Part shown: positions 8,809-19,600 of the stretch, piece by piece
How positions within the stretch are numbered: the first letter of the stretch is position 1
Layout: each line of letters starts with the position of its first letter
Virus record (IMG/VR): IMGVR_UViG_3300030098_004514
Coordinates: 1 to 64,000 of that record
Strand: one strand, 5' to 3'
DNA length: 64,000 nt
Source: a virus
Position numbers and translations under genes: made by a program
The notes under the pieces: generated by a model
Databases searched by the model: none
Told to the model about the DNA's origin: nothing
What the model saw: only the letters and a program-made list of their open reading frames with translations

Positions 8809-10287
8809 ATGGCAATTTCAAGTTACGGTACAGGCACATTTGCTGCCGCGCCAATACAAGCTGCGTTGACGACTAATTATATAGACTTCGCAACTGGATC
8901 AGGGGTAGACTGGTCACAACAATATCTACCAGATTTAATGGAAAAAGAAGTTGATATCTTCGGTAATAGAACGATATCAGGATTTTTAGCACAAGTAGGA
9001 GCTGAGGAAGCTATGAGTTCAGACCAAGTAGTTTGGTCAGAGCAAGGTAGACTTCACTTGACTTACACTTGTCAAATTCAAACTGCATCTTCAGGTTTAG
9101 TAGAAATACAAAATGATGTAGATGGTAACTCAATCGGCGCTAACCACGGTATTAGAGTTGGTGATCAAGTTTTATTAGCTAAAGCTGGAACAACAACTAG
9201 AGGTTATGTTGCTGAAATTAGTTTAGATTCTTCTGGATCTGCTGCAACTTCTTCTAATCAATTTATTACTGTTTTACCTTACGCACAAGCAGAATTAGGT
9301 ACAAATACCTTGTGGGAAAATGGTGATAACACTTGTAGAATTATGGTTTATGGATCTGAGCACGCTAAAGGTACTACTGGTAAAGCTGCTGGTAATAAAC
9401 CACAACACAAATCTCATACTAACAAACCAGTTATTATGAAAGACTTGTATGAGATCTCTGGATCTGATGCATCTCAAATTGGTTGGGTTGAAGTAGCTGC
9501 TGAAGACGGTACTACAGGTTACTTATGGTACTTAAAAGCTGAGGCTGAGACTAGAGCTCGTTTCGCTGATTATTTAGAAATGACTATGATTGAGTCTGCA
9601 AAAGGAGATTCTACATCTGAAATTCATGATCACACTGGTGGTTTAGGTTCAGATACTAATATTGGTACTGAAGGTTTATTCTCTGCTATTGAAACTAGAG
9701 GTCACGTTACTACTGGTGTTACTGGTGTTAACGCTGCTACTGATTTAGCTGAGTTTGACGATATATTAGCTAAGTTTGATGAGAATGGTGCTATAGAAGA
9801 GAATATGATGTTTGTTAATAGAGATACAGCTCTTGCGATAGATGATATGTTAGCTTCGATGAATTCTTACGGAGCTGGTGGTACTTCTTACGGAGTATTT
9901 AACAACTCAGAAGACATGGCACTTAACCTAGGTTTCTCTGGATTTAGAAGAGGTTCTTATGATTTCTATAAATCTGACTGGAAATATCTTAACGATAAAG
10001 CTACAAGAGGATTTATAAACGCTTTAGATACTACTAACGCTGTTAGAGGTACTATTATACCAGCTGGTGTGTCTTCTGTTTACGACCAAGTTGTAGGTAA
10101 GAATATGAAACGTCCTTTCTTACATGTTCGTTACAGAGCTTCTCAAACTGAGTCTAGAAAAATGAAGACTTGGGTTACTGGTTCTGTTGGAGCTGTAACA
10201 TCTGATTTAGATGCAATGCAAATTCATATGTTATCTGAAAGATGTTTAGTTGTACAAGGTGGTAACAACTTCATGTTAATGAAGTAA
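8809..10287 (+). CDS. Major capsid protein
   Basis: A 492-residue protein following the scaffold and followed at once by a strong terminator, the classical setting of the most highly expressed phage gene. It has no signal peptide or enzymatic motif. The codons are noticeably more regular than in neighbours (many GCT, GGT and TCT), as expected for high expression. The beginning (DLMEKEVDIFGNRTISGFL) and the later block RAFINALDTTN-like segment (RGFINALDTTNAVRGT) fit HK97-type capsid proteins of marine Bacteroidetes podoviruses. The fold is inferred from context; no family hallmark is decisive by eye. Confidence 0.8.
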   Translation: MAISSYGTGTFAAAPIQAALTTNYIDFATGSGVDWSQQYLPDLMEKEVDIFGNRTISGFLAQVGAEEAMSSDQVVWSEQGRLHLTYTCQIQTASSGLVEIQNDVDGNSIGANHGIRVGDQVLLAKAGTTTRGYVAEISLDSSGSAATSSNQFITVLPYAQAELGTNTLWENGDNTCRIMVYGSEHAKGTTGKAAGNKPQHKSHTNKPVIMKDLYEISGSDASQIGWVEVAAEDGTTGYLWYLKAEAETRARFADYLEMTMIESAKGDSTSEIHDHTGGLGSDTNIGTEGLFSAIETRGHVTTGVTGVNAATDLAEFDDILAKFDENGAIEENMMFVNRDTALAIDDMLASMNSYGAGGTSYGVFNNSEDMALNLGFSGFRRGSYDFYKSDWKYLNDKATRGFINALDTTNAVRGTIIPAGVSSVYDQVVGKNMKRPFLHVRYRASQTESRKMKTWVTGSVGAVTSDLDAMQIHMLSERCLVVQGGNNFMLMK

Positions 10288-10295
10288 ACATTTTT

Positions 10296-10330
10296 AAAAG
10301 ACCGGGGCTTCGGCCTCGGCCTTTTATTTT
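10296..10330 (+). terminator. Rho-independent terminator after capsid gene
   Basis: A 13-bp stem (10296-10308 with 10313-10325) closed by a C(TTCG)G tetraloop and followed by a T-rich run (TTTTATTTT). There is one A-C mismatch and one G-U pair in the stem. It starts 8 bases after the capsid stop codon. It would end or attenuate transcription so that capsid mRNA is made in excess over the downstream connector genes. Confidence 0.85.
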
Positions 10331-10354
10331 ATTAATTTTATTATATATTATATT
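10325..10354 (+). promoter_or_regulatory. A/T-rich leader, second copy
   Basis: The bases before ATG 10355 repeat the leader of the scaffold gene with small changes (TTATTAATTTTATTATATAT then TATATT). It lies directly downstream of the capsid terminator, so it may restart transcription or support translation. I see no clear -33 element. Confidence 0.4.
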
Positions 10355-11173
10355 ATGGCAAAGAAACAAAAAACAGAAAAGGTAGAGGTACCTGTTGTTG
10401 AAACACCAGTTGTTGAAACACCAAAACCTAAGAAAGTTGAACCAAAAAAACCTGAATGGGAAATTAAAGATAGACATTATTATCTTACTAATAATATGAC
10501 TCCTTTAAGTTATTCTATTAGATCTTCAAATATTTACTATTTCGACGAAGAAAAAGGTTATGAAAGAGAACTTAAATATTGTGTTAATCAAAAAACATGT
10601 TTTGTTGATGAAATGCAAGGTGATCAAAGATTAGAACATATAATATTCCAAAACGGAGTACTTCATGTTCCTAAAAATAAAGTTGTTTTGCAAAAACTTT
10701 TATCGCTATATCACCCTCATAAAGAAAAGCTTTTTACAGAATACAAACCTGTCGAGGAGGCCGCTGAAGAAATAGATATATTAGAACTAGAAATAGAAGC
10801 ATTAAATGCTGCTAAAAATATGGATATTGATATGGCAGAAGCGGTTATGCGCGTAGAGATTGGTTCTAAAGTGTCTACAATGAGTTCTAAAGAACTTAAA
10901 CGTGATTTACTTATATACGCTAAGAAAAATCCAGAATTGTTCTTAGATTTAGTAAATGATGATAATGTTCAACTTAGAAACTTTGGGATTAAAGCAACAG
11001 AAATGGGAATATTAAAATTATCTTCTGATCAAAGAACTTTTTCATGGGGTTCTAATGATAGAAAACTAATGAACGTTCCATTTGACGAACATCCTTATTC
11101 AGCTTTAGCTGCTTGGTTTAAAACTGATGAAGGTATGGAAATTTATTCCAATATTGAAAAAAGATTAAATTAA
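10355..11173 (+). CDS. Virion-associated protein, unknown family
   Basis: A 272-residue protein. Residues 1-35 are a Lys/Pro/Val/Glu-rich tail with the direct repeat VVETPVVETP; the rest is folded, with a beta-rich part (about 36-120, RHYYLTNNMTPLSYSIRSSN and HIIFQNGVLHVPKNK) and a helical part (about 130-265). It sits between the capsid gene and the connectors, so a capsid-vertex or head-completion role is likely. The leader before the ATG repeats the one before the scaffold gene. I do not recognise a family. Confidence 0.6.
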   Translation: MAKKQKTEKVEVPVVETPVVETPKPKKVEPKKPEWEIKDRHYYLTNNMTPLSYSIRSSNIYYFDEEKGYERELKYCVNQKTCFVDEMQGDQRLEHIIFQNGVLHVPKNKVVLQKLLSLYHPHKEKLFTEYKPVEEAAEEIDILELEIEALNAAKNMDIDMAEAVMRVEIGSKVSTMSSKELKRDLLIYAKKNPELFLDLVNDDNVQLRNFGIKATEMGILKLSSDQRTFSWGSNDRKLMNVPFDEHPYSALAAWFKTDEGMEIYSNIEKRLN

Positions 11174-11180
11174 TCTAACT

Positions 11181-11217
11181 GTAGTGGTAGTCGCCCTGCG
11201 GGGCGATTACAAACTAC
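11181..11217 (+). other. Intergenic RNA hairpin without U-tract
   Basis: A perfect-looking 10-bp stem (11187-11196 with 11201-11210, one G-U pair) with loop TGCG, extended outward by GTAGT (11181-11185) pairing with ACTAC (11213-11217). No T-run follows, so it is not a standard terminator. It may be an mRNA processing or stabilising structure, or a weak attenuator, between 10355-11173 and the small gene at 11236. Confidence 0.5.
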
Positions 11218-11235
11218 AAATCAAAATGTAATTAT

Positions 11236-11406
11236 ATGGAAGATAAAAAATCAAAAGGATTAGGCGACTCAATAGAATGGTTTGCAAAAAAAACAGGGAT
11301 TCATAGCGTGGTACAAGCAGGCGCAAAAGCTGTTGGAAAAAAAGATTGTGGTTGTGGAAAAAGAAGAGATGCTTTAAACAAGAAGTTTCCTTATAATAAA
11401 AAATAA
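11236..11406 (+). CDS. 56-aa protein with CGCGKRRDALN motif
   Basis: A 56-residue basic protein. The frame from ATG 11236 to TAA 11404-11406 is clean, and the next gene starts 2 bases later. The N-terminal half is a short amphipathic helix (SIEWFAKKTGIHSVVQAGAK); the C-terminal half reads DCGCGKRRDALNKKFPY. The closely spaced cysteines with a basic helix and a terminal FPY suggest a small metal-binding or DNA-contacting module. I have the impression that this motif recurs in Bacteroidetes phages at the same locus, but cannot confirm it here. It is probably a small head or connector component. Confidence 0.65.
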   Translation: MEDKKSKGLGDSIEWFAKKTGIHSVVQAGAKAVGKKDCGCGKRRDALNKKFPYNKK

Positions 11407-11408
11407 AT

Positions 11409-12086
11409 ATGGTAAATATAGATACAGTATATCAAAAAGTTTTAGCTTTAGCAAATAAAGAACAAAGAGGTTATATAACTCCTCAAGAATTTAATTTATT
11501 TGCTGATCACGCTCAAGCAGAAATATTCGAGCATTATTTTTATGAGTTAGAACAACGAATGAGGGCTCATGGAAATTCCGAAGAGTATTCTGATACTATT
11601 GATAATCTACAGGAAAAAATAAGTATATTTGAAAGAACAAGTGCTAATAACAATACACCGGTAAACATTCCTGATTCAGTGTATCGTTTGGGATCGGTTT
11701 TTTATGGTGATATAGAGGTTCAACAAATACAAAGAAATGAACTTGGTTATATTAATAACTCTCCACTTTTAAAACCTAGATTGGTAAGGGGAAGTTGCTA
11801 TTATATTAGGCAAGGTAATCAAATTAGAGTCTATCCTAGCGGTATAGAACAAGTTACTTATACTTACGTAGAAAGACCATCAAAACCCCAATGGGCATAT
11901 ACTGTTATAAATGGTAACGCTATGTATCTACCAACAAATTCAAGAGACTTTACACTTCATGCTTCTGAAGAAACAGAATTGGTATATAAAATATTACGTT
12001 TAGCTGGCGTGGCTATACAAAAACAAGATATAGTGCAAACAGCTACGGGTATGGATCAATTAAATATTCAACAAGAAAAACAATAA
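11409..12086 (+). CDS. Head-tail connector protein (probable)
   Basis: A 225-residue protein with the N-terminal block GYITPQEFNLFADHAQAEIFEHYFYELEQ split by a short loop, followed by a beta-rich C-terminal half. The 'R.GYITP.EFN..A..AQ..IF' beginning is common to a structural protein that follows the capsid gene in marine podoviruses and is usually taken as a connector or adaptor. The 2-base gap to the previous gene and 4-base gap to the next suggest one translational unit. The function is inferred from place and resemblance. Confidence 0.55.
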   Translation: MVNIDTVYQKVLALANKEQRGYITPQEFNLFADHAQAEIFEHYFYELEQRMRAHGNSEEYSDTIDNLQEKISIFERTSANNNTPVNIPDSVYRLGSVFYGDIEVQQIQRNELGYINNSPLLKPRLVRGSCYYIRQGNQIRVYPSGIEQVTYTYVERPSKPQWAYTVINGNAMYLPTNSRDFTLHASEETELVYKILRLAGVAIQKQDIVQTATGMDQLNIQQEKQ

Positions 12087-12090
12087 ATAA

Positions 12091-13629
12091 ATGGCAAATT
12101 ACTGGCAAGGATTAAACAATTTACCAAATCAGCATTACTACCAAGGTAATGATCATGGTAATTATCAATTTATTTCTTTAAAAGAACTCATTAATCAATT
12201 TATAATAACGTACGTCGGAGAAGGCAAGATAATATCTAAAGTAAAAAGAACAGATGTTATGTTTCATGCTCAAAGAGCTTTAGCAGAATTATCTTTTGAT
12301 ACTTTTAAATCTTGTAAAGCTCAAGAAATAATTGTACCAAATAGTTTACAAATGATTTTGCCTCATGATTATATTGACTATACTAAAGTTAGTTGGGTCG
12401 ACGACGCTGGTATAAAGCATGTTTTGTATCCAACAAATCTTACTTCAAATCCATTTAGTATAAATCAAAATGCTGATGGTAATTATCTTTATGAAATAAG
12501 TAATCCTTTAGTTAGAAATAAACAGTTTAGCGTAAGCGGTGGGACGGTACAACCCCCATGGATTACAAATGGACCACAACAAAATAAAGTTGAAATAACA
12601 GCTGGCAACGCAGGTAACATTGATTTAATTACTGTCGCTTCAGATCTTGGGGATGGCAATAATAGATTAAGATTTAGATTTTATTCTAATGAGGGTTATG
12701 GTGAGTTCACCTCTCATATATACACGGTTTGGCAAAAAATTGATGTAAGTAACCAAAACTATGTAAACTTAAGTGGAGAAGGTAAAACTAATGGTGCAGG
12801 AGGAAAAGAATTAGGAAGTACAGTGTGGCTTGGTTTAACCGCAGATGAACCATCTAGTGGCACTATATTTCAAGATAGTTCTACCATTACATCTACAAAT
12901 AAAGACCCAAATTGGTTGCAAACTATATCTGGAGATGATGCTTATTTAGAATGGACTAAAGATGTTGATACTACGGAAAATATAAAAGAATTAAAAGAAG
13001 AAGACGTTATAGACGTAAGTGCTTATGACGAAGTGTATGTTGTAATAACTAGTTGGGCTGAATACAGTGATTTTATAGCTAACGGTGCAACAAGTGCAAT
13101 TTTTTCCTATATGGATAATGTCAATGTTACTGGTGTTATGCTTGATGGTGGTATACAAACAAACAATACTTTAACATCTACAGCTTGGGAAAATTACAAG
13201 TCCCAAACACCGTCTGAAAATACTAGTAATGATTACGAAGATGAGACTTATTGGCCATACCATGGTGAAAGATATGGTTTAGAACCGTCTCACGCTCAAG
13301 TAAATGGATCTTTTTATGTAGACTGTAGAAGAGGTAAAATAAACTTTAGCTCTAATTTATCAGGTAAAACTGTGATATTAGATTATATAAGCGATCATCT
13401 AGGAACAGATGCTGAAATGCAAGTACATAAATTTGCAGAAGAAGCAATGTATAAATGGATAGCCCATGCTATTTTATCAACTCGTATGAATACTCCAGAG
13501 CAATTAGTTCAAAGATTTAAAAAAGAACGTTTTGCAGAAACTAGAAAAGCAAAACTAAGATTATCTAATATAAACTTAGAAGAAATTACTCAAATTTTAA
13601 GAGGTAAATCGAAACAAATAAAACATTAA
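12091..13629 (+). CDS. Connector/tail structural protein
   Basis: A 512-residue protein. The first 120 residues hold the block KVKRTDVMFHAQRALAELSFDT, then ILPHDYIDYTKVSWVDDAG and KHVLYPTNLT, a conserved-looking core of a podovirus connector family. The core resumes near the end (DCRRGKINFSSNLSGKTVILDYISD, split by turns, and AEEAMYKWIAHAILSTR). In between, about residues 165-400, is a Ser/Thr/Asn-rich beta insertion that looks like an added surface domain. The role would be joining portal and tail hub. It sits 4 bases after and before its neighbours. Confidence 0.6.
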   Translation: MANYWQGLNNLPNQHYYQGNDHGNYQFISLKELINQFIITYVGEGKIISKVKRTDVMFHAQRALAELSFDTFKSCKAQEIIVPNSLQMILPHDYIDYTKVSWVDDAGIKHVLYPTNLTSNPFSINQNADGNYLYEISNPLVRNKQFSVSGGTVQPPWITNGPQQNKVEITAGNAGNIDLITVASDLGDGNNRLRFRFYSNEGYGEFTSHIYTVWQKIDVSNQNYVNLSGEGKTNGAGGKELGSTVWLGLTADEPSSGTIFQDSSTITSTNKDPNWLQTISGDDAYLEWTKDVDTTENIKELKEEDVIDVSAYDEVYVVITSWAEYSDFIANGATSAIFSYMDNVNVTGVMLDGGIQTNNTLTSTAWENYKSQTPSENTSNDYEDETYWPYHGERYGLEPSHAQVNGSFYVDCRRGKINFSSNLSGKTVILDYISDHLGTDAEMQVHKFAEEAMYKWIAHAILSTRMNTPEQLVQRFKKERFAETRKAKLRLSNINLEEITQILRGKSKQIKH

Positions 13630-13633
13630 TTAA

Positions 13634-16600
13634 ATGCCAGAAATAAAACATCAGTTTTCCTCTGGAAGAATGAACTTAGATCTTGATGAGAGATTAGTTC
13701 CCAATGGAGAATATAGAGAAGCGTTTAACATACAAGTATCATCTTCGGAAGGTTCTAACGTTGGTGTGTTACAAAATATACTTAGTAATCAAAAGGTAAA
13801 TGGCCAGTTAAATATTACTGATCATAGAATGTACACTTATAACTGTATAGGATCTGTTAGTGACGAAAAAAATGATACTTTATATTGGTTTGTTAGACCT
13901 AACCACCATAAAGTGGCATCTGCGATTGAATTTTTTCGAGGAATATACAATACTGATTCTACTGCTTTAGGGGCAGTAAGCACAAATGGTTTATGGCAAT
14001 GGAAACCATACGCTGCTAATATACCAAACAACCCTTATACATTTGCTGTTCAAACTACCGTAGGCCAAGACATGATATTACAGTATACAAAAAATAGTGT
14101 TATTGAACCGGTGTTGGTAGATCAATTTGAAGTAATATGTGGTGTTGTGGATGGTTTGTATCAACTTCCAGGAACTTCAGGGGGTCAATATCTCGAATAT
14201 GGAACTCTGAGGTTACAAATTGACGAAGAAGCGTATAACGCTATAGACATTGGTTGGGAATTAGATGGTTACACGTTGGGCACAAGTAATACGGGGTCAA
14301 GTTCTTCGTTAGTAAACCTTTTTAATATACACGTAGTTAAAAAATACGAAGCACCCTCTGGCGTATTTAATATTGAATTAGCACATTATGAGGACAATAT
14401 GTTTATGTCTTCGTTAAACAATTTACATATCTTTGCAGATAATATAGTTAATTACGGTATAGGTCCAGCGGGTAGAATAAAAGCTTTGTATTTTAAAAAT
14501 CCTAAACCAATAACAAACTTTAGAAACGTTCGACATATAACAGGTGTGAATATTATTGATGATATGTTATTTTGGACTGATGACTACAATGAACCTAAAA
14601 AAATTAATATACCAAGAAGTATAAGCGGTACTTTTAGTACGGCCACACATCCTACTTACCTTATAAACGAAGCGGATTCAATACAATTATCTGATAAAGT
14701 TAGATTAAAAGAAGAACACGCTACTGTTATTAAAAAATCACCAAATAATCCGTTGGCTTTAAATCTTGTTACTGGTAGAGAAGAACTAAGGGTGTTAGAT
14801 AGTAATGACAACGTATACTATCAATCTTATTCGTCTATTATAACAACTGGTAGTTTAAATAATACGTCTGATGATATTTTAGATATAAATGGAAATACTT
14901 CTGTAAATAGTTTTAGCTCGTTAAATGTTGGCGATAATTTTACTGTAAAATTAACAAGAGACGCTGCTGGGCACGATGCTACAGCTGGAGATAATATTTC
15001 TTTTTTATGGGGTGCTGGTGACGTAGTTGTAATTAAAGAGTTTGACGATACAAATACTGATCCACCTAGTTTACCATTAACAGAGTATACTATAAAAGCG
15101 ACGATAGTTGGATTTAATAGTGTTAGTGTGCCTAATGTTGGTGGTTTAGTATCTAATAATACTCAATCAGCCGAAGTGACATTTATGGTTAATAGTATTC
15201 GAGGGGCTATACCCACAATAAACACTATTGCAAACACAACGGGTGAACTCCAATATGTTATAGATAAATTTGACCAAGAGAAAAATATATTTGAGTTTAA
15301 GTACCCTAGATTTGCTTATAGATACAAATATGAAGACGGTGAGTATTCTCATTTTTCGCCTTTCACACAACCAGCTTTTGTCCCTGGAGGGTTTGATTAC
15401 CATCCTAAAAAAGGATATAATCTAGGTATGGTAAACAGAATAGCCTATATTGTACTCAAAAACTTTGTTTCAGACAATATACCAAAAGATGTTATTGAGG
15501 TTGATTTATTATACAAAGACGACTCTTCCCCAATGATATACGTTATTGATAGTTTAGCCCCTGATGACGAGCAGTTTATTAATAAACCAAATTGGTGTAA
15601 TGAACCTATAACCTCAGTTGGTTGGGCTCAAAAATGGAATAATTGGCAATTAAACGCTTATAAAATAACAGACGAACAAATAAAGTATATATTACCAGAG
15701 AATCAACTTTTAAGAATATATGATAACGTGCCTAGAAAAGCACTATCTCAAGAAGTTACTGGAAATAGAATAGTGTATGGTAATTATCTACAAAATTTTG
15801 ATTTATTAAATTTGGTGGGGGAAAGGTTTACACCATATTTTCAACACGCTTTAATTGAATATGATCAAGAATATGGAAACAATATAAAAGATAGATCTAT
15901 AAAATCTCTTAGAGAATATCAGCTTGGTGTTGTGTTTGTTGATGAGTTTGGTAGAGAGACACCTGTATTATCAACATCACAAGCTACATTTAAAGTACCT
16001 AAAGATCTTTCTGATAACAATAATAGATTAAGAGTTGGAATGTCGTACGCTCCACCTGCTGCGGTTTTTGCCGATATGAAATATTTTAAGTTTTGTATAA
16101 AAGAAACTAGTGGCCAGTGGTATAACATGGCTATGGATAGATATTATGATGCTGGAGATGGAAACGTGTGGATGTCTTTTCCTTCTGCTGATAGAAATAA
16201 AATAAAAGAAGAAGATTTTTTAATACTAAAAAAAGCCGCAGAGTCTAATGACGCAGTAATAGATCATCCCGCTAGATATAAAGTTTTAGCTATTGAAAAC
16301 GAAGCTCCAGATCATATTAAAACTACTTTTACACTAGTTGATTCAAGAACACATGGGGGAGATGTATTTACTTCCTTCTCAACACAAATTCCTAGAGGAG
16401 GTACATCTACTTTTGAAATGAAATATAATGAGTTTTACAATACTCATATTTCTAATTGGCACGAACAATTTTTAAATAGAGCTAGTGGTGATGAGTTTTA
16501 TATACAATTTGAAAACGGAGGAGAACTTTCTCAAAAATATAAAATAGCATCAATAACATGTGACGTACAATTTGATGTGACTACTGGTGTTCCAACCAAT

Positions 16601-19600
16601 CTTAATAGCGCTAGATATCACGTTAAAACCGCAATAACATTAACAGACGATGTTAACATGATATTAGATGATCCAACTAATACGAGTCCAAATTTTGTTT
16701 TAAGTACATCAAGAATTAGAATATTTAGATCAACCGTACAAAACAAACCTGAATTTGATGGTAGATTTTTTGTAAAAATATTTACAGATGATATTTTTGA
16801 TAGATTTATAAAAACCCCAAGTCGTCCTGATTTTATGGACGAAGATAATTATCAAGTAATCGCGTCTATTCCACTTAACTACATGAATAGAATGCATCAC
16901 TTAATGCATGGTTCTAAAGGTGATTTTCAAGATAGTAATGGTGAAAATTACCATGCTGGTACTGGTTTGCAAGAACCAGTTCGTTGTGCTGTAGCTAATA
17001 GTAACCTACCAGGATCTAGCGGAATACCAACTTATAATGGAACTACAGCATATGAAAACGCTTACACGCTTAAACAACTTACAAGTAAAGTAGATCTTAA
17101 CGGTGATACCGTTGAACTAGGACTCGCAACTTTCGCTCCATTCTTTAGATTATACACAAAAGCTCCAAACAACTATGCAGATGTTTTAGATACCACTGGT
17201 GGTATAGATTATATTAAACATTACTCAATTCCTAATAATAATACAAATGGAAGTAATGGTTGGGCTGGACCTATTGGACAGTTGGCTTACAACTCTAATT
17301 GGCACCAAGGTTATGACACTAGATATGCTTTTAAATATAATGGTGATGTTGAAAATGGTGTTTGGATTGAAGAGTATAATAACTACACCACAATACCTTG
17401 GAAAAGTTTTCACCCAATAAAATATTTAGGTAGTTTTGTTACGTCTGGTCACTATACTGGTGTTGGTGCAAGCAATTGGACTAATCCTGTAAATCCGGGG
17501 AATTTAATGAAACCCACTGATCCACCATACGATTTAGATTCGATGAGGGATTTAACTTGGGATAACTGGTGGAGAACAGATGGTTATAAAAAGAAATCTG
17601 ATAGTTTGGCTAGAGATACAGAAATTTGGTATATAAATAATGGTTTTTCTGTTGGTAAAGAGTATTATACAAATGACAAAAGGTGGGAAAATTTATACGG
17701 TAGTCAAGAGGGTCAAGGAATAATAATAGGATCACAATCAATAAGATTAGAAGTATCTTTAGGCGGTATATGGGGCGAACCTAAAGCTAGTATGGATGGG
17801 GATAACTATCCATCTGACCCTATGGTTGATGAAGGATTTTTTAATATAGGTAAAGTTGGTGGTAATCCATCTTATCAAGACGCTGCTACAATAGCAAAAG
17901 TCGAGGCAATGCAACCTGGCACATACTGTAGGTTTAAAGAAGACCCAACAGGTTCTATATATCAAATAATAGGTGTGTCAGAAGTTAATTATTACAACTA
18001 TGCTAAATATGCTAAAGGAGCCGCTGAAGGAGACTGGAGAATGAATGATATTGCTGCGGAATCAGAGGCCAACGGCGGATATGCTTATTCTCTAGATATA
18101 CTTTCACAAGCCTATGGTGGTGAGTATTATGGCTCTGGAGTAGGTACTTATACAGCCACAGCTTACGGAAGTTACTTAAATGATAAATTTGGTAATACAT
18201 TTTTAGGTGATTTTTGGGCTAGAGACATTGCTAGTGGTGTGCATATGATATCTTATGATATAACAAATACAGTAGATCGCGCTGCTGCAACCGAAATAGC
18301 TTTTCACACGCCAGATGACCCGGCGTATTGGATAACCGCTGGGGGTTCTGTTATGGTTGGAGGGACTAATATTATGGATAAGCAATCGAATAGATGCTCT
18401 TGGACAAAAAACTATTCTTATGGAGCTCAATTATCGTGTAATTTTACAAAATCTTGGAGGTTAGATTTAGTAAATATTGATGATTCTGTACCAAATCAAA
18501 TGTTATGGAACCCCACAGGTGCTACTGGCGAAGATTTTGGTCGTATATCTAACGGTGTTAAAATACCTGTATTAATAAAAGGAGGTAACGACACTAATGG
18601 TACAACTGATCATATAGATTTAACTACTGTTGATTATGTGTTTTTTACAGATAGTATAACTAATGATGACGGTCAAATGTTAGAAAAAGGTATGATAGCT
18701 TATAAGTTTGATACGACTTCAAATGGAACTTATGATGTGAATTTTGGTAAAGATATAGATAGTACTAACGATCATGAGAGTTTATTATACTTACAAGTAG
18801 TTGATATAATAGATTGGGGTGATGATGACCCTTACCTATTAGGAGCTGATGGTCGTTATGAAGTTGCTTTAGGTGGTTATATTAGACCACTATGTATAAA
18901 TGATACTTACGATTTTGTGGACGGTGGTACAATATTATTTAGACAAGCTATAATGAATGGCTATAGTAAAAACTCAGTCGTAAAAATTTCCAGGCATATG
19001 GAGTATGACAGTGATTTTGATTGCGGTGTGTCTAACGGGGCGGATTTACAAGCGACACAATACACTTTGGAGTTTTTAAGAGCCGAGGAAGATTTAGAAG
19101 TTCCTTTGTCTCAAAACCCAGCTATTTGGGAAACAGAACCAGAAGATGGTCCAGAATTAGATATATATTACGAGGCAAGTCCACGTATACCTATAGAATT
19201 AGACACAACTACAGCTAATGATTGGATACCGACTAGATATTCTTGGAATCCTTTTCCATACGTTGTGAACACCTATACGGAAGACGACGGTCAAAGAATT
19301 CATAATCCAGATGGATCTCATGAAAACTCTATTATAGTGACACATAATGACGCTTCTACATCTGCATTTCTACCTCCAGAGGCTATAACGCCGTTGACAG
19401 AATTAGAAATAGTACACGTAGATGGTGATATATTAACTTTACGTTGTGATGGTAAGGCTTGGCAAGATTCTATAATATTTGCCGCTATGAACGTGGGAGC
19501 CTCTTCAGCGTTGATACAAACCCCACCAAAGAGAATAAGAATAAGAAGACCTGATGGAATAATATTTTCAACAGAAGTTTTAGCACACAATGTTGGTAAA

